A stretch of DNA of 64,000 nucleotides from Rhodococcus triatomae (GCF_014217785.1 NZ_CP048814.1:2356001-2420000), one strand, 5' to 3'. Positions 44,523 through 53,388 are shown, numbered from the stretch's first letter. Made by a program: numbers and translations. The notes: generated by a model from the sequence alone, not told the origin.

Positions 44523-44545
44523 AAATATTGTCTCGGTCAATATTT
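44523..44545. promoter_or_regulatory. AT-rich palindrome between oxygenase and XRE-cupin genes
   Basis: AAATATTG (44523-44530) and CAATATTT (44538-44545) are perfect inverse arms with a 7-bp spacer, directly before the oxygenase start. This is the likely operator of the divergent XRE-cupin regulator. Confidence 0.6.
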
Positions 44546-44631
44546 CCGAGCTCTTTTCAATGACGTTTCGGGCGCGTGACGGAGTCGGGCGGGGCGTGCG
44601 GTCCGCCGTGCGGCCTTGATAGCGTGCGCGG

Positions 44632-45195
44632 ATGGACGACGACCAGCGTGAACTCGCCTCCGCGGTCGGGACGACGCTGAGGACCGCACGGCTGGATGCC
44701 GACCTCACCCTCAACGAGCTGGCGAAGCGGACGGGCCTGTCGCAGCCGTTTCTCAGCCAGGCCGAGAACGGCAGGTCCCTCCCCAGCCTGATCAATCTCC
44801 ATCGAGTGGCCCAGGCGCTGGGAACCACCGCGCACGCGATTCTCGAACGCAGTGCCCGGATCCCGACCACGCTGGTCGAAGCCCGGGTGAGTCGCAGTTT
44901 CGAGGTCTCGCCCGGAGCAACCGTGCGGTTCTGCGCTCCCGGTGGCCGCACGATGCAACCGAACGAGGTGACCGCGGCGGCCCGCACCTGCGCCGACTCG
45001 TCGACCGTGCATCCAGGTGAGGAGTTCGTCTACGTCGTCGAGGGGCAGGTGCGTATCGAGGTCGACGGGGAGGAGCCGTACCTGCTCGCAGCCGGGGACA
45101 CCCTCTACTATCCGGCGACCGTGCCACACCGGTGGTTCAACGATTCCGACGAGCAGGCCCGGTTCCTCATGGTCAGCTCGCCGCCCGGGTTCTGA
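44632..45195 (+). CDS. XRE-family regulator with cupin sensor domain
   Basis: A 187-residue two-domain regulator: N-terminal helix-turn-helix (LNELAKRTGLSQPFLSQAEN, GRSLPSLINLHRVAQALG) and C-terminal cupin (STVHPGEEFVYVVEGQVRIE, YYPATVPHRWFND). The cupin His/Glu set (HPGEE, VPHRW) could hold metal or a small ligand. These proteins commonly regulate catabolic genes. Target is probably the divergent oxygenase-hydrolase pair. Confidence 0.88.
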   Translation: MDDDQRELASAVGTTLRTARLDADLTLNELAKRTGLSQPFLSQAENGRSLPSLINLHRVAQALGTTAHAILERSARIPTTLVEARVSRSFEVSPGATVRFCAPGGRTMQPNEVTAAARTCADSSTVHPGEEFVYVVEGQVRIEVDGEEPYLLAAGDTLYYPATVPHRWFNDSDEQARFLMVSSPPGF

Positions 45196-45217
45196 GGTCC
45201 GCTCGGCCCCACTGTAC

Positions 45218-45234
45218 TTTGCCGGTTCGGCAAA
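45218..45234. repeat. Inverted repeat before methyltransferase gene
   Basis: TTTGCCG (45218-45224) and CGGCAAA (45228-45234) are perfectly inverse across GTT, 23 bp after the XRE-cupin stop and 42 bp before the methyltransferase start. It could be a weak terminator or an operator. Confidence 0.45.
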
Positions 45235-45275
45235 CTTTCTGGCGCTTTCGGGCAATGCTGTGGATCCTCGACGGC

Positions 45276-45941
45276 ATGGACCACACGCACACCACCGAAG
45301 TCGACGCCCCCGCGAGCGAACTCTGGGACGCGAAGTATCTCGAGCGGGAACGGATCTGGAGCGGCGCGCCCAACCTCGTGCTCGTGGAGGAGACCGCGGA
45401 CCTGCAGCCCGGAACCGCGCTCGAATTGGGAGCGGGCGAAGGCGCGGATGCGATCTGGCTCGCGAAGAAGGGCTGGCAGGTCACCGCGGTGGACGTCTCC
45501 GCGGTGGCGCTCGGTCGTGCGGCGCAGCATGCGACGGACGAAGGGGTGGCCGACCGGATCGGATGGGAACAGATGGATCTGGCGGCCGAGTTCCCGGAGG
45601 GCGAGTTCGATCTGGTCTCCGCCCACTACTTCCACTCGCACGGCGAGCTACCCCGCGAGCAGATCCTCGGATCGGCGGCCGACGCCGTGGCCGTCGGCGG
45701 CGTGTTGCTGGTCGTCGGGCACGCCGGCCCACCCTCGTGGGTGACCGACCACGACCACGGGGATCTGCCCACCCCGACCGAGGTGTACGAGGGGCTCCGG
45801 CCACGCGACGGCGAATGGGAGATCCTGAGCTGCAGGGAGCTTCAGGTGCCGATGACGGCTCCGGACGGCAGTGCCGGGGCGCGTTCCGACAACGTCCTGA
45901 AGATCCGCAGGCTGGTGCCCGCGGAACAGAAGCGGACGTGA
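45276..45941 (+). CDS. Class I SAM-dependent methyltransferase
   Basis: A 221-residue Rossmann-fold methyltransferase. Motif I is ALELGAGEGADAIWLAKKGW, followed by VTAVDVSAVALGRA (acidic loop) and the motif IV region MDLAAEFPEGEFDLVSAHYF. The style resembles TehB-type or thiol/small-molecule methyltransferases; the substrate is unknown. Start uncertain: ATG 45276, or ATG 45255 adding seven residues; neither has a strong ribosome site. Confidence 0.82.
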   Translation: MDHTHTTEVDAPASELWDAKYLERERIWSGAPNLVLVEETADLQPGTALELGAGEGADAIWLAKKGWQVTAVDVSAVALGRAAQHATDEGVADRIGWEQMDLAAEFPEGEFDLVSAHYFHSHGELPREQILGSAADAVAVGGVLLVVGHAGPPSWVTDHDHGDLPTPTEVYEGLRPRDGEWEILSCRELQVPMTAPDGSAGARSDNVLKIRRLVPAEQKRT

Positions 45942-45946
45942 CGAAC

Positions 45947-46993
45947 TCAGCGCGGGCGGGTGCGTGCGGCGGACGAGGACGCACGTTCGACGAGTTCCAC
46001 GGGGAGAACGGCTGATTCGACATCACGCCCGGCGACGAGGTCGAGCAGGAGGTGGACCCCGGTGGCCCCGATGAGCCGTGCGGGCGAGCGGATCGTGGTC
46101 AGCGGAACCGGCAACTGGGCCGCCACCGGGATGTCGTTGTAGCCGACCAGCCCGAGGTCGTCCGGGATCGTCAGCCCCAGATCGCGCGCGACCCCGATGA
46201 CGCCGATCGCGACGGTGTCGCTGACCGCGAAGATCGCCCGGGGGCGGTCCGGGCGGTCGAGTAGTGAGGTGGCTGCCGCGACACCGCCCGCGACGTCGAA
46301 GCCCGTCCGTCGCACCCGGTCGTCGGGGAGGTCGATTCCATACTCGGACAATCCGTTCCGAAAGCCGAACAGTCGTTCCTGGGCCGTCGTCGCGTGCGCG
46401 GGGCCCGCGATGACCGCGAGATCGGTGTACCCGCGTTCGACGAGGTGACGAGCCGCGAGACGGCCGCCCTGTGCGTCGTCTCCGGCCACATAGGGCAGCG
46501 TCGGGTCCGGGTGCCGGTTGAGCTGCAGCATCGGCAGTGATCGGGTCGACAGCGAGGCGAGGAAGTCCTCGCTCGGGCTGTGCAGACTGCTCAGCAGCAG
46601 CCCGTCCACCTGACGGCCGGACAGGAAGTCGACGGCGTCGCGCTGGGCGCCGAGGTCGTCCGGCGGGCTGGAGAGCAGGACGGAGTATCCCGCCGCGGTG
46701 GCGGTCTCCTCGATGCCCTGGAACATCGTCGCCACCACTCCGTCGGTGAGCCGTGGCATGACCACGCCGAGGGTCGTCGTCCGCCGGGTGCGCAGGCTCG
46801 CCGCCCACAGGTTGGGCTGGTACCCCAGCTCCGCGGCGGTGCGGCGGACCCGTTGGGCGGCGTCGGACCACCCGTCGGCGGGTTCCGGCTGGCGGAGTAC
46901 GCGCGAGGCGGTGGAGACGTGGACCCCGGCCCGGTCCGCGATCTCCCGCAGGGTGGGCGGGCGCCCGGGCACGCGGGCAAGGCGATCGGTCAC
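45947..46993 (-). CDS. LacI-family transcriptional repressor
   Basis: A 348-residue LacI-type repressor: N-terminal PTLREIADRAGVHVSTASRV with the hinge region LWAASLRTRRTTTLG, followed by a periplasmic-binding-type ligand domain (VDGLLLSSLHSPSEDF, IFAVSDTVAIGVIGVARDLG). GTG 46993 follows GAGGAGAT. The divergent promoter holds a perfect LacI-type site TGCAATCGTTTGCA. The usual LacI ligand is a sugar, but its divergent target here is a glutaryl-CoA dehydrogenase/CoA-transferase unit, which suggests an acid or CoA ligand instead. Confidence 0.88.
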   Translation of the reverse strand: MTDRLARVPGRPPTLREIADRAGVHVSTASRVLRQPEPADGWSDAAQRVRRTAAELGYQPNLWAASLRTRRTTTLGVVMPRLTDGVVATMFQGIEETATAAGYSVLLSSPPDDLGAQRDAVDFLSGRQVDGLLLSSLHSPSEDFLASLSTRSLPMLQLNRHPDPTLPYVAGDDAQGGRLAARHLVERGYTDLAVIAGPAHATTAQERLFGFRNGLSEYGIDLPDDRVRRTGFDVAGGVAAATSLLDRPDRPRAIFAVSDTVAIGVIGVARDLGLTIPDDLGLVGYNDIPVAAQLPVPLTTIRSPARLIGATGVHLLLDLVAGRDVESAVLPVELVERASSSAARTRPR

Positions 46994-47045
46994 GGATCTC
47001 CTCGGTGGTCGGGTCGGCGTGTTTCGTGCCCTGTGCCGGTCGTGG

Positions 47046-47106
47046 TTGACGGCCGGATCGGCGGGCTCTACTGTACGTGACGCAAACGTTCGTGCAATCG
47101 TTTGCA
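47046..47106 (+). promoter_or_regulatory. Promoter and LacI operator of the glutarate unit
   Basis: TTGACG (47046-47051) and TACTGT (47069-47074) are 17 bp apart. Downstream, TGCAATCGTTTGCA (47093-47106) matches the LacI-type core TGCAAnCGnTTGCA exactly, and GCAAACG at 47082-47088 may be part of a second half-site. Binding there would block transcription of the dehydrogenase gene. Confidence 0.78.
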
Positions 47107-47166
47107 TGCCTTGCTCGAAGAGCCCGCACTGCCGAACACCGCACTCGCCGACCCGGAGGCCCCGAC

Positions 47167-48339
47167 ATGTCAGACGCCCAGACCCTCGCCGAACTGTTCG
47201 CCCTCGACACCCTGCTCGATCCCGAGGAGATCGCGATCCGCGACACGGTGCGGAAGTTCGCGAGCGAGCGGATCCGCCCCCACATCGCCGAGTGGTTCGA
47301 GGCAGGGGCGCTGCCGGTACGGGATCTCGCCCGGGAACTGGGGGGCCTCGGACTCCTCGGTATGCACCTCGAGGGTTACGGCTGCGCGGGCACCAGTGCG
47401 ACGTCCTACGGGCTGGCCTGCCTCGAAGTCGAGGCCGTCGACTCGGGGATCCGTAGCCTCGTCTCGGTGCAGGGATCGCTCGCGATGTTCGCGATCCATC
47501 ACTACGGCAGCGAGGAGCAGAAGCAGCAGTGGCTGCCGGGGATGGCGGCCGGAACGACGATCGGATGCTTCGGTCTCACCGAGCCCGACTTCGGATCCAA
47601 CCCGGGCGGCATGCGCACCCACGCGAAGCGTGACGGCGACGACTGGGTGCTCAACGGCACGAAGATGTGGATCACCAACGGATCGGTCGCCGATGTCGCG
47701 GTGGTCTGGGCTCGGACCGAGGACGGCATCCGCGGATTCGTCGTCCCGACCGACAGCCCGGGCTTCTCCGCGCCCGAGATCACCGCCAAGATGTCGCTGC
47801 GTGCGTCCGTCACCTCGGAACTGGTGCTCGAGGACGTCCGGCTCCCGGCCGAGGCGATGCTCCCCGAGGCGAAGGGGCTCTCCGGGCCGCTCGGCTGCCT
47901 GAACGAGGCCCGGTTCGGGATCGTCTTCGGTGCGCTCGGTGCTGCGCGCGACTGCCTGGAGACGGCCATCGAGTACGCCACGCAGCGCACCGTCTTCGAC
48001 AAGTCGCTCGCCGCGTACCAGATCACCCAGGTCAAGATCGCAGACATGGCGCTCGAACTGGGCAAGGGGCATCTGCTCGCGTACCACCTCGGTCGCCGCA
48101 AGGACGCCGGTACGCTCCGGCCGGAGCAGGTCAGCACCGGCAAGCTCAACAACGTGCGCGAGGCCATCGCCATCGCCCGCGAATGCCGAACCATCCTCGG
48201 CGCCAATGGAATCACCCTCGAGTACCCGGTCATCCGGCACGCGAACAACCTCGAGTCCGTTCTCACCTACGAGGGCACCTCGGAGGTGCACCAGCTCACG
48301 ATCGGCCGCGCACTCACCGGCGAAGCCGCGTTCCGGTGA
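47167..48339 (+). CDS. gcdH: Acyl-CoA dehydrogenase, glutaryl-CoA dehydrogenase type
   Basis: A 390-residue flavoenzyme of the acyl-CoA dehydrogenase fold: GCFGLTEPDFGSNPGGMRTH at the FAD site, KMWITNGSVADV, and the catalytic Glu in LTYEGTSEVHQLTIGRALTG. The GLTEPDFGSNPGGM wording and the SVQGSLAMFAIHHYG segment are closest to glutaryl-CoA dehydrogenase, which oxidises and decarboxylates glutaryl-CoA to crotonyl-CoA. The next gene, a class III CoA-transferase overlapping by 4 bp, would activate glutarate. ATG 47167 is preferred; no strong ribosome site is visible. Confidence 0.85.
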   Translation: MSDAQTLAELFALDTLLDPEEIAIRDTVRKFASERIRPHIAEWFEAGALPVRDLARELGGLGLLGMHLEGYGCAGTSATSYGLACLEVEAVDSGIRSLVSVQGSLAMFAIHHYGSEEQKQQWLPGMAAGTTIGCFGLTEPDFGSNPGGMRTHAKRDGDDWVLNGTKMWITNGSVADVAVVWARTEDGIRGFVVPTDSPGFSAPEITAKMSLRASVTSELVLEDVRLPAEAMLPEAKGLSGPLGCLNEARFGIVFGALGAARDCLETAIEYATQRTVFDKSLAAYQITQVKIADMALELGKGHLLAYHLGRRKDAGTLRPEQVSTGKLNNVREAIAIARECRTILGANGITLEYPVIRHANNLESVLTYEGTSEVHQLTIGRALTGEAAFR

Positions 48340-49502
48340 CCGGCGCCGGCGCGCTCGACGGGGTGCTGATCGCCGACTTCGGACGCGTCCTCGCAGCTCC
48401 CTACGCGACGATGCTGCTCGCCGATCTCGGTGCTGAAGTGGTGAAGATCGAACGGCCCGGGCACGGAGACGACACGCGTCACTGGGGCCCGCCGTGGTCC
48501 GCGGAGCAGTCGACGTACTTCCAGTCGGTCAACCGCAACAAGCAGTCGGCCGCGTGGGACCTGCGCGATCCACGTGACCTCGCGTCGGCCCGTGCACTCG
48601 TGGCCCGCGCCGACGTGGTGGTGGAGAACCTGCTTCCCGGCACGATGGAAGGCTTCGGACTGGGGTACGACGCGGTGCGGCAGGACAATCCGGGCATCGT
48701 GTACTGCTCGGTGACCGGGTTCGGTGGAGCGAATCTCCTCCCGGGTTACGACCTGCTGGTCCAGGCGGTGGGTGGGCTGATGAGTGTCACCGGGCCGGAC
48801 GAGCACACCCCGACCAAGGTCGGTGTCGCGATGGTGGATGTCGTGACCGGGTTGCATGCGGCGGTCGGTATTCTTGCCGCGCTGCGCCACCGGGAGCGCA
48901 CCGGGCAGGGGCAGCGGGTCGAGGTGAACCTGCTGTCGTCGCTGCTGGCCGCGCTCACGAACCAGTCCTCGTCCTACGTCGCGGCCGGGGTCGTGCCGGC
49001 GGCGATGGGAAACCGACATCCCAGTATCACGCCGTACGAGTTGTACGAGACCGCCGATCGGCCGTTGGTGCTCGCCGTCGGAAACGATCGCCAGTTCCGC
49101 TCGCTCGCTGAGGTTCTCGGCCTCGGGTATCTGGCCGACGACCCCCGGTTCGAGACCAACGCTCGGCGCGTGGAGCACCGGGACGAGTTGCGGGACCAAC
49201 TCGTCGTCGCCCTGTCCGCGCACTCGGCGGATCACTGGTTCGAGGCGCTGACCCGGGCCGGTGTTCCCTGTGGTCCCGTCAACGACATCGCCGGGGCCGT
49301 CGCGCTCGCCGAACGGCTGGGCCTCGCACCGGTGGTGGAGGTCGGCGGACGCGAGGGCGAGGACTCGGTTCGTCAGGTGGCCAACCCGATTCGACTGGGA
49401 TCGACCCCGGTTCGATACCGGACTCCCCCGCCTCGTCTCGGCGAGCACACCGAGGCGGTTCACCGATCACTGTGTGCCGGGCGCGACGGGTCGTCGCCGT
49501 AG
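48336..49502 (+). CDS. Class III CoA-transferase (CaiB/BaiF), probable succinyl-CoA:glutarate CoA-transferase
   Basis: A 388-residue family III CoA-transferase with VLIADFGRVLAAPYATMLLA, LGAEVVKIERPGHGDDTRHW and the catalytic-Asp region LLPGYDLLVQAVGG. In mammals SUGCT has this role and the same gene pairing with glutaryl-CoA dehydrogenase occurs in many bacteria. It starts with GTG overlapping the gcdH stop by 4 bp. The two genes would convert glutarate to crotonyl-CoA, an end product of lysine breakdown. The last 43 bp overlap the convergent membrane-protein gene. Confidence 0.83.
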   Translation: MTGAGALDGVLIADFGRVLAAPYATMLLADLGAEVVKIERPGHGDDTRHWGPPWSAEQSTYFQSVNRNKQSAAWDLRDPRDLASARALVARADVVVENLLPGTMEGFGLGYDAVRQDNPGIVYCSVTGFGGANLLPGYDLLVQAVGGLMSVTGPDEHTPTKVGVAMVDVVTGLHAAVGILAALRHRERTGQGQRVEVNLLSSLLAALTNQSSSYVAAGVVPAAMGNRHPSITPYELYETADRPLVLAVGNDRQFRSLAEVLGLGYLADDPRFETNARRVEHRDELRDQLVVALSAHSADHWFEALTRAGVPCGPVNDIAGAVALAERLGLAPVVEVGGREGEDSVRQVANPIRLGSTPVRYRTPPPRLGEHTEAVHRSLCAGRDGSSP

Positions 49503-49909
49503 CCGGTGTGCCGGCGTCGGCGGGCGATCGCGAGGATCAATCCCGCTGCGACCGCGATCTGCCCGAACATCAGCGATGCGGGCAGTGCCAGCAATTCCCA
49601 TCCGGTCGAGCGGTGGGTCTGCGACCACACGACGATGACGACTGCCAGCGTGACCGTCGAGATCTGGCCGAACGTCATCACGATCCTCGGCGCGCTGCGA
49701 GCATCGGAGCGACGGACCAGTCCCGGCGCTCCGGCGAGGACCCCTACCAGTGCGCAGACCAACCCCACCAGGGTCGGGAGCACGACCATCAACTCCACGG
49801 GCGCCCGAAGCTCGATCACGCCGCCGATCAGCAGCTGTGGCGCTACGAACAGCCAGATCGACACCGCACACAGCACCGAGATCACCGACACGTTCGAGAG
49901 CGTCTTCAC
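49460..49909 (-). CDS. Four-helix integral membrane protein of unknown function
   Basis: A 149-residue protein with four predicted helices: NVSVISVLCAVSIWLFVAPQ, LMVVLPTLVGLVCALVGVLA, VMTFGQISTVTLAVVIVVWS and LLALPASLMFGQIAVAAGLI. A short basic-acidic C-tail follows. No family recognised. The GTG at 49909 is chosen by helix boundaries; a longer N-terminus is possible. It converges on the CoA-transferase gene. Confidence 0.65.
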   Translation of the reverse strand: MKTLSNVSVISVLCAVSIWLFVAPQLLIGGVIELRAPVELMVVLPTLVGLVCALVGVLAGAPGLVRRSDARSAPRIVMTFGQISTVTLAVVIVVWSQTHRSTGWELLALPASLMFGQIAVAAGLILAIARRRRHTGYGDDPSRPAHSDR

Positions 49910-50006
49910 AACGACAGCGTAGTGACGCCGGAGGAGGCCGTATTCGCCCTCCCGTCGGAGGATCGAGTCGATGACCTCGAGATATGGGCGATGGTGCTGC
50001 CTCGGT

Positions 50007-50032
50007 GTTTCGGTGCGCTCGATCGCGGGTAG
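50007..50032 (+). promoter_or_regulatory. SigB/SigF-like promoter before csbD
   Basis: GTTT (50007-50010) and GGGTAG (50027-50032) are separated by 16 bp, matching the GTTT-N14-16-GGGTAT pattern of alternative stress sigma factors. It is 65 bp upstream of a CsbD-family gene, a typical stress-sigma target. Confidence 0.65.
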
Positions 50033-50096
50033 TCGAGAGGCGTGCCACGCGCACGACAGACTGTCCGACCGAACCAGACCGAGGAGGTGTCGCTCT

Positions 50097-50336
50097 GTGC
50101 CGGAGGAAAATTCGGGTCCCACCGAGGGAGTCAAGGGCGTCGTGGAAGGCGTCAAGGGTAAGGCGAAAGAGGTCGCGGGTGCCGTCGCGGGTGACGACGA
50201 GCTGACACGGGAAGGCCGGGCTCAACAGGACAAGGCCGACGCGCAGCGGGAAGTCGCCGAGAAGGAGGCCGCTGCGGAGAAGGCGCGCGCCGAGGCAGCT
50301 GTTCAAGAAGAACGGCAGCGCGCCGAGCAGGAGTAG
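50097..50336 (+). CDS. CsbD-family stress protein
   Basis: A 79-residue hydrophilic protein: EGVKGVVEGVKGKAKEVAGA followed by VAGDDELTREGRAQQDKADA is the CsbD core, which predicts a short helical bundle; the tail is Ala/Glu/Arg-rich. CsbD proteins are abundant under stress and their molecular role is unknown. GTG 50097 has GAGGAGG upstream at 50080. A SigB-like promoter precedes it. Confidence 0.85.
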   Translation: MPEENSGPTEGVKGVVEGVKGKAKEVAGAVAGDDELTREGRAQQDKADAQREVAEKEAAAEKARAEAAVQEERQRAEQE

Positions 50337-50395
50337 TCGCGGCAGTAGTAGTCGCGACCGACGTCTCCAGGCCGAATGGGTGTCCGGCTCCCGGT

Positions 50396-50496
50396 TCAGA
50401 GGTACTTCTCGAACGGATGCGGGCCGATCTCCTCGGCCGGGCGGTCGGGTCGTCCTGCCACACGAAACGCACCTGTAGTCGCTCGGTTCCGGTCAT
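50396..50496 (-). pseudogene. Short fragment downstream of the SAM-riboswitch operon, apparently frameshifted
   Basis: Seven bases after the substrate-binding-protein stop, an ATG at 50496 starts MTGTERLQVRFVWQDDPTARP. A different frame then continues PAEEIGPHPFEKYL and a stop at 50396; joining them needs one extra base in the GACCGCCCGGCC region. The joined peptide would be about 34 residues with a natural-looking C-terminus. I do not recognise a family. It may be a small operon gene with an indel or simply non-coding sequence. Confidence 0.3.
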
Positions 50497-50502
50497 GTCG
50501 AA

Positions 50503-51510
50503 CTACTGCTTCGGAAGCCCCGGCGGGTTGATCACCGAAACCTCGACGGCCTCGTTGGAGATGCCCCACCTGTCGAGAACCTCTGCGTAGGTGCCGTTGT
50601 CGATCAGATGGTTGATCGCCTCGTTGATCGCTTCGATCAGACCATTGTCCTTCTTGGTCAGCACCGCGATCTCACCCTGGAGGTCCTCGCCTGCGCCGGA
50701 GAAGGTCCCCGCGATCTCCGATTCACCGGACTGGGCGACATGGAAGGCGGACGCCGGGTTCGGCCCGAAGTACCCGTCGATGCGTCCCGATCCCAGCGCC
50801 AGGTAGTAGTCGGAAGCGTTCTGGTAGTAGAGGATCTCGGCCGGCTCGAGACCTGCGGCCACGTTCCGCTCGTTCCAGGCGACCAGAATGGCCTCCTGGT
50901 TCGTTCCCGAGCTCACGCCCACTTTCAGGCCCGCGACGTCTTCGGGGCCCTCGACGACGATGCCGCTGTCCTTCTTCACCTCGAAAGCGAGGTTGTCGAG
51001 GCGGTACGTCGAGAAGTCGTACTTCTCCTTGCGTTCCTCGGTGACCGTGACGTTGGAGATGAACACGTCGGCGGCCCCCGAGTCGATGCGGACGAAGTTC
51101 TGTGCCCAATCCGCGGCGGTGAGCTCGACCTCGAGGCCGAGGACGTCCGCGATGAGGTACGCGAAGTCGGTCTCGGAGCCGATGATGGTCTTGTCGTCCT
51201 CTGCGTAGAAGCGAAGCGGGGGAACGGATCCTGCTGCCCCGGTGACCGCGAGGGTGCCCTTGTCGCGGATGGCCTGCGGCACCTTGGCCGCGATCTCGGG
51301 GACCTCGTCCGTCGTGATCCGATCCTGGTCCGCGGTGAGGTTGTATCCTTCGGCAGCCGTATCGGAAGCAGCCGAACCGGCCTCTGCGTCGGAGCCGCAC
51401 GCGGCCACGGCCAGGAGCGCGGTGGTGGAGAGCGCGGCGATCAGTGCCCTGGCGTGTCGGGGCGGTGACGTCGGCCGGCGGAACGTGATGGGGCGGTGCA
51501 GTAGGGACAT
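50503..51510 (-). CDS. Substrate-binding lipoprotein of a polar amino acid ABC importer
   Basis: A 335-residue family 3 solute-binding lipoprotein. The leader ends in the lipobox LLAVAAC, followed by GSDAEAGS. The binding domain shows RDKGTLAVTGAAGSVPPLRF, DWAQNFVRIDSGAADVFISN and VTVTEERKEKYDFS, typical of amino acid binders. It is the third gene of a permease-ATPase-SBP operon preceded by a SAM-I riboswitch, so a sulfur amino acid such as methionine, cystine or a derivative is the likely ligand. Binding specificity is inferred from regulation, not from residues. Confidence 0.88.
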   Translation of the reverse strand: MSLLHRPITFRRPTSPPRHARALIAALSTTALLAVAACGSDAEAGSAASDTAAEGYNLTADQDRITTDEVPEIAAKVPQAIRDKGTLAVTGAAGSVPPLRFYAEDDKTIIGSETDFAYLIADVLGLEVELTAADWAQNFVRIDSGAADVFISNVTVTEERKEKYDFSTYRLDNLAFEVKKDSGIVVEGPEDVAGLKVGVSSGTNQEAILVAWNERNVAAGLEPAEILYYQNASDYYLALGSGRIDGYFGPNPASAFHVAQSGESEIAGTFSGAGEDLQGEIAVLTKKDNGLIEAINEAINHLIDNGTYAEVLDRWGISNEAVEVSVINPPGLPKQ

Positions 51511-51554
51511 CGTGACCTTCTCGTGGTGGGGTGTGGGCGGGGTGATCGACCAGG

Positions 51555-52358
51555 TCACAGGACGCTGGCCAGGAAGGCGCGGGTACGTGCGTGTTGCGGA
51601 TCGTCGAGCACGTCTTCGGCAGTCCCGCGTTCGACGATCACGCCGTGATCCATGAAGATCACCGTGTCGGCGACCTCGCGGGCGAACCCGATCTCGTGGG
51701 TGACGATCACGAGCGTCGTGCCGTCCTCGGCGAGCCCCCGGATCACGGCGAGGACTTCGCCCACGAGTTCCGGGTCGAGTGCCGACGTCGGTTCGTCGAA
51801 CAGGATCACCGTGGGCCGTAGGGCGAGAGCCCGCGCGATGGCGACTCGTTGCTGCTGTCCGCCGGAGAGCTGGCGTGGATAGTCGTGTGCCTTGTCGGCA
51901 ACGCCGACTCGCTCGAGGAGGGCGATCGCCTCGCGCTCGACATGGTCGCGCGGCCGACGCTGTGCGGATACGGGTGCCTCGACGACATTCTCGAGAACGG
52001 TCAGGTGTGGAAAGAGATTGAAGTTCTGGAAGACGAACCCGATCCGTGACCGTTGGCGGAGGATCTCCGTCTCGCGCAGTTCGTGGAGCTTGTTGCCTCG
52101 CCTGCGGTACCCGATCAGGTCGCCGCCCACGCGGATCGTGCCCCGGTCCACCTTCTCGAGGTGGTTGAGCGTGCGCAGGAGAGTGGATTTCCCCGATCCC
52201 GAGGGCCCGAGAATGACCGTGACCTCTCCGGTTCCCACCTGGAGGTCGACGCCGTCGAGAACCTTCAGGGAACCGAAGGACTTGTGTACCCCGCGCACGT
52301 CGACAGCGAGCGCCGGGGCGGCGGCAGTGGAAGGGGCGGTGCTCTTCTCGTCCGTCAT
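51555..52358 (-). CDS. ABC transporter ATPase, polar amino acid type
   Basis: A 267-residue ATPase: Walker [11 protein letters not shown], the Q-loop [16 protein letters not shown], signature [17 protein letters not shown], Walker [14 protein letters not shown] and the H-loop [13 protein letters not shown]. The FQNFNLFPH stretch is characteristic of GlnQ/HisP-type ATPases. The ATG at 52358 overlaps the permease stop by 4 bp. It powers the uptake system with the genes on either side. Confidence 0.92.
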   Translation of the reverse strand: MTDEKSTAPSTAAAPALAVDVRGVHKSFGSLKVLDGVDLQVGTGEVTVILGPSGSGKSTLLRTLNHLEKVDRGTIRVGGDLIGYRRRGNKLHELRETEILRQRSRIGFVFQNFNLFPHLTVLENVVEAPVSAQRRPRDHVEREAIALLERVGVADKAHDYPRQLSGGQQQRVAIARALALRPTVILFDEPTSALDPELVGEVLAVIRGLAEDGTTLVIVTHEIGFAREVADTVIFMDHGVIVERGTAEDVLDDPQHARTRAFLASVL

Positions 52359-53323
52359 CGCGTGCCACCTCCCCGCGGGAGGGCGGGGCCGCGCTCGGCG
52401 ATCTCGGCGAACCGTGCCCGGATCTTCTGTAGCGGGGTCATCGGGAGAGCCCGCGCCGAGCCCCGGGCGTAGTGGCGCTCGACGTAGTACTGGACGACGG
52501 AGAGTGCGGTGGTGAGGATGATGTACCAGACGGTCGCCACCATGAGGAGGGGGACGACGCGCCCGTTTCGTCCGAAGATCACCTGGACCTGATAGAACAA
52601 CTCGGCGATGGCCATCGTGGACACGATCGACGTGCCCTTGAACAGGCTGATCACTTCGTTGGCTGCGTTCGGGAGGATGGACCGCATCGCCTGGGGAAGC
52701 ACGATTTTCAGGAACTGCCTGCGGCGCGGAATGCCGAGTGCCTTGGCTGCTTCCACCTGCCCGGGATCGACGGAGATGATCCCGCCGCGAATGATCTCCG
52801 CGGAGTAGGCGGCCTGATGCAGGGCGAGACCGATCACTGCGGCGGTGAACCCGGAGATCACTCCGCCCACCTCGAACTCGAAGAATGCCGGTCCGAAAGG
52901 TATACCTACCGAGAGTGTTTGGTACAGGTAGGCGATGTTGAACCAGAACAGCAACTGGACGATCAGCGGGATCGATCGGAAGGCCCAGATGTAGAGCCAG
53001 GAAATCGTCTGCAGGACAATGCTGCTCGACAGGCGCCCGAGGGCGACGAGCACGCCGAGACCGAATCCGAGAAGCGTTCCCCACACCGTGAGCTTGACCG
53101 TCATCCACAGTGCGCGCAGCACGGAATCGGCGGTGAAGTACTCCGCGAACGTGGGCCAGTCCCATCCCGGGTTGGTGGCGAGACCGTGGACGAACTGCGC
53201 CCCGAGCACCAGGACCAGCGCGCTGAGCGCCCAGCGCCAGGGGTGCCGGGTCCGGGCGACGACGAGGTCCGCGTCGCCTCGAGTGACACCGTGATCCGCG
53301 CGGGTCTCGGTCGGGGCGCTCAT
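52355..53323 (-). CDS. ABC transporter permease, polar amino acid (HisM/GlnP) type
   Basis: A 322-residue permease with about six membrane helices and the EAA-loop [20 protein letters not shown] followed by [20 protein letters not shown]. The N-terminal 40 residues are cytosolic. It is the first gene of the operon, 66 bp after a SAM-I riboswitch. A single permease gene implies a homodimer. The start at ATG 53323 lacks a strong ribosome site, consistent with regulation by the leader. Confidence 0.9.
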   Translation of the reverse strand: MSAPTETRADHGVTRGDADLVVARTRHPWRWALSALVLVLGAQFVHGLATNPGWDWPTFAEYFTADSVLRALWMTVKLTVWGTLLGFGLGVLVALGRLSSSIVLQTISWLYIWAFRSIPLIVQLLFWFNIAYLYQTLSVGIPFGPAFFEFEVGGVISGFTAAVIGLALHQAAYSAEIIRGGIISVDPGQVEAAKALGIPRRRQFLKIVLPQAMRSILPNAANEVISLFKGTSIVSTMAIAELFYQVQVIFGRNGRVVPLLMVATVWYIILTTALSVVQYYVERHYARGSARALPMTPLQKIRARFAEIAERGPALPRGGGTR

Positions 53324-53388
53324 GTCGGAACACCAGAGTGGGCAGGCATCGATCCAGGCCTTTCGGGGTCAGACGATCGCGAGTCGTT

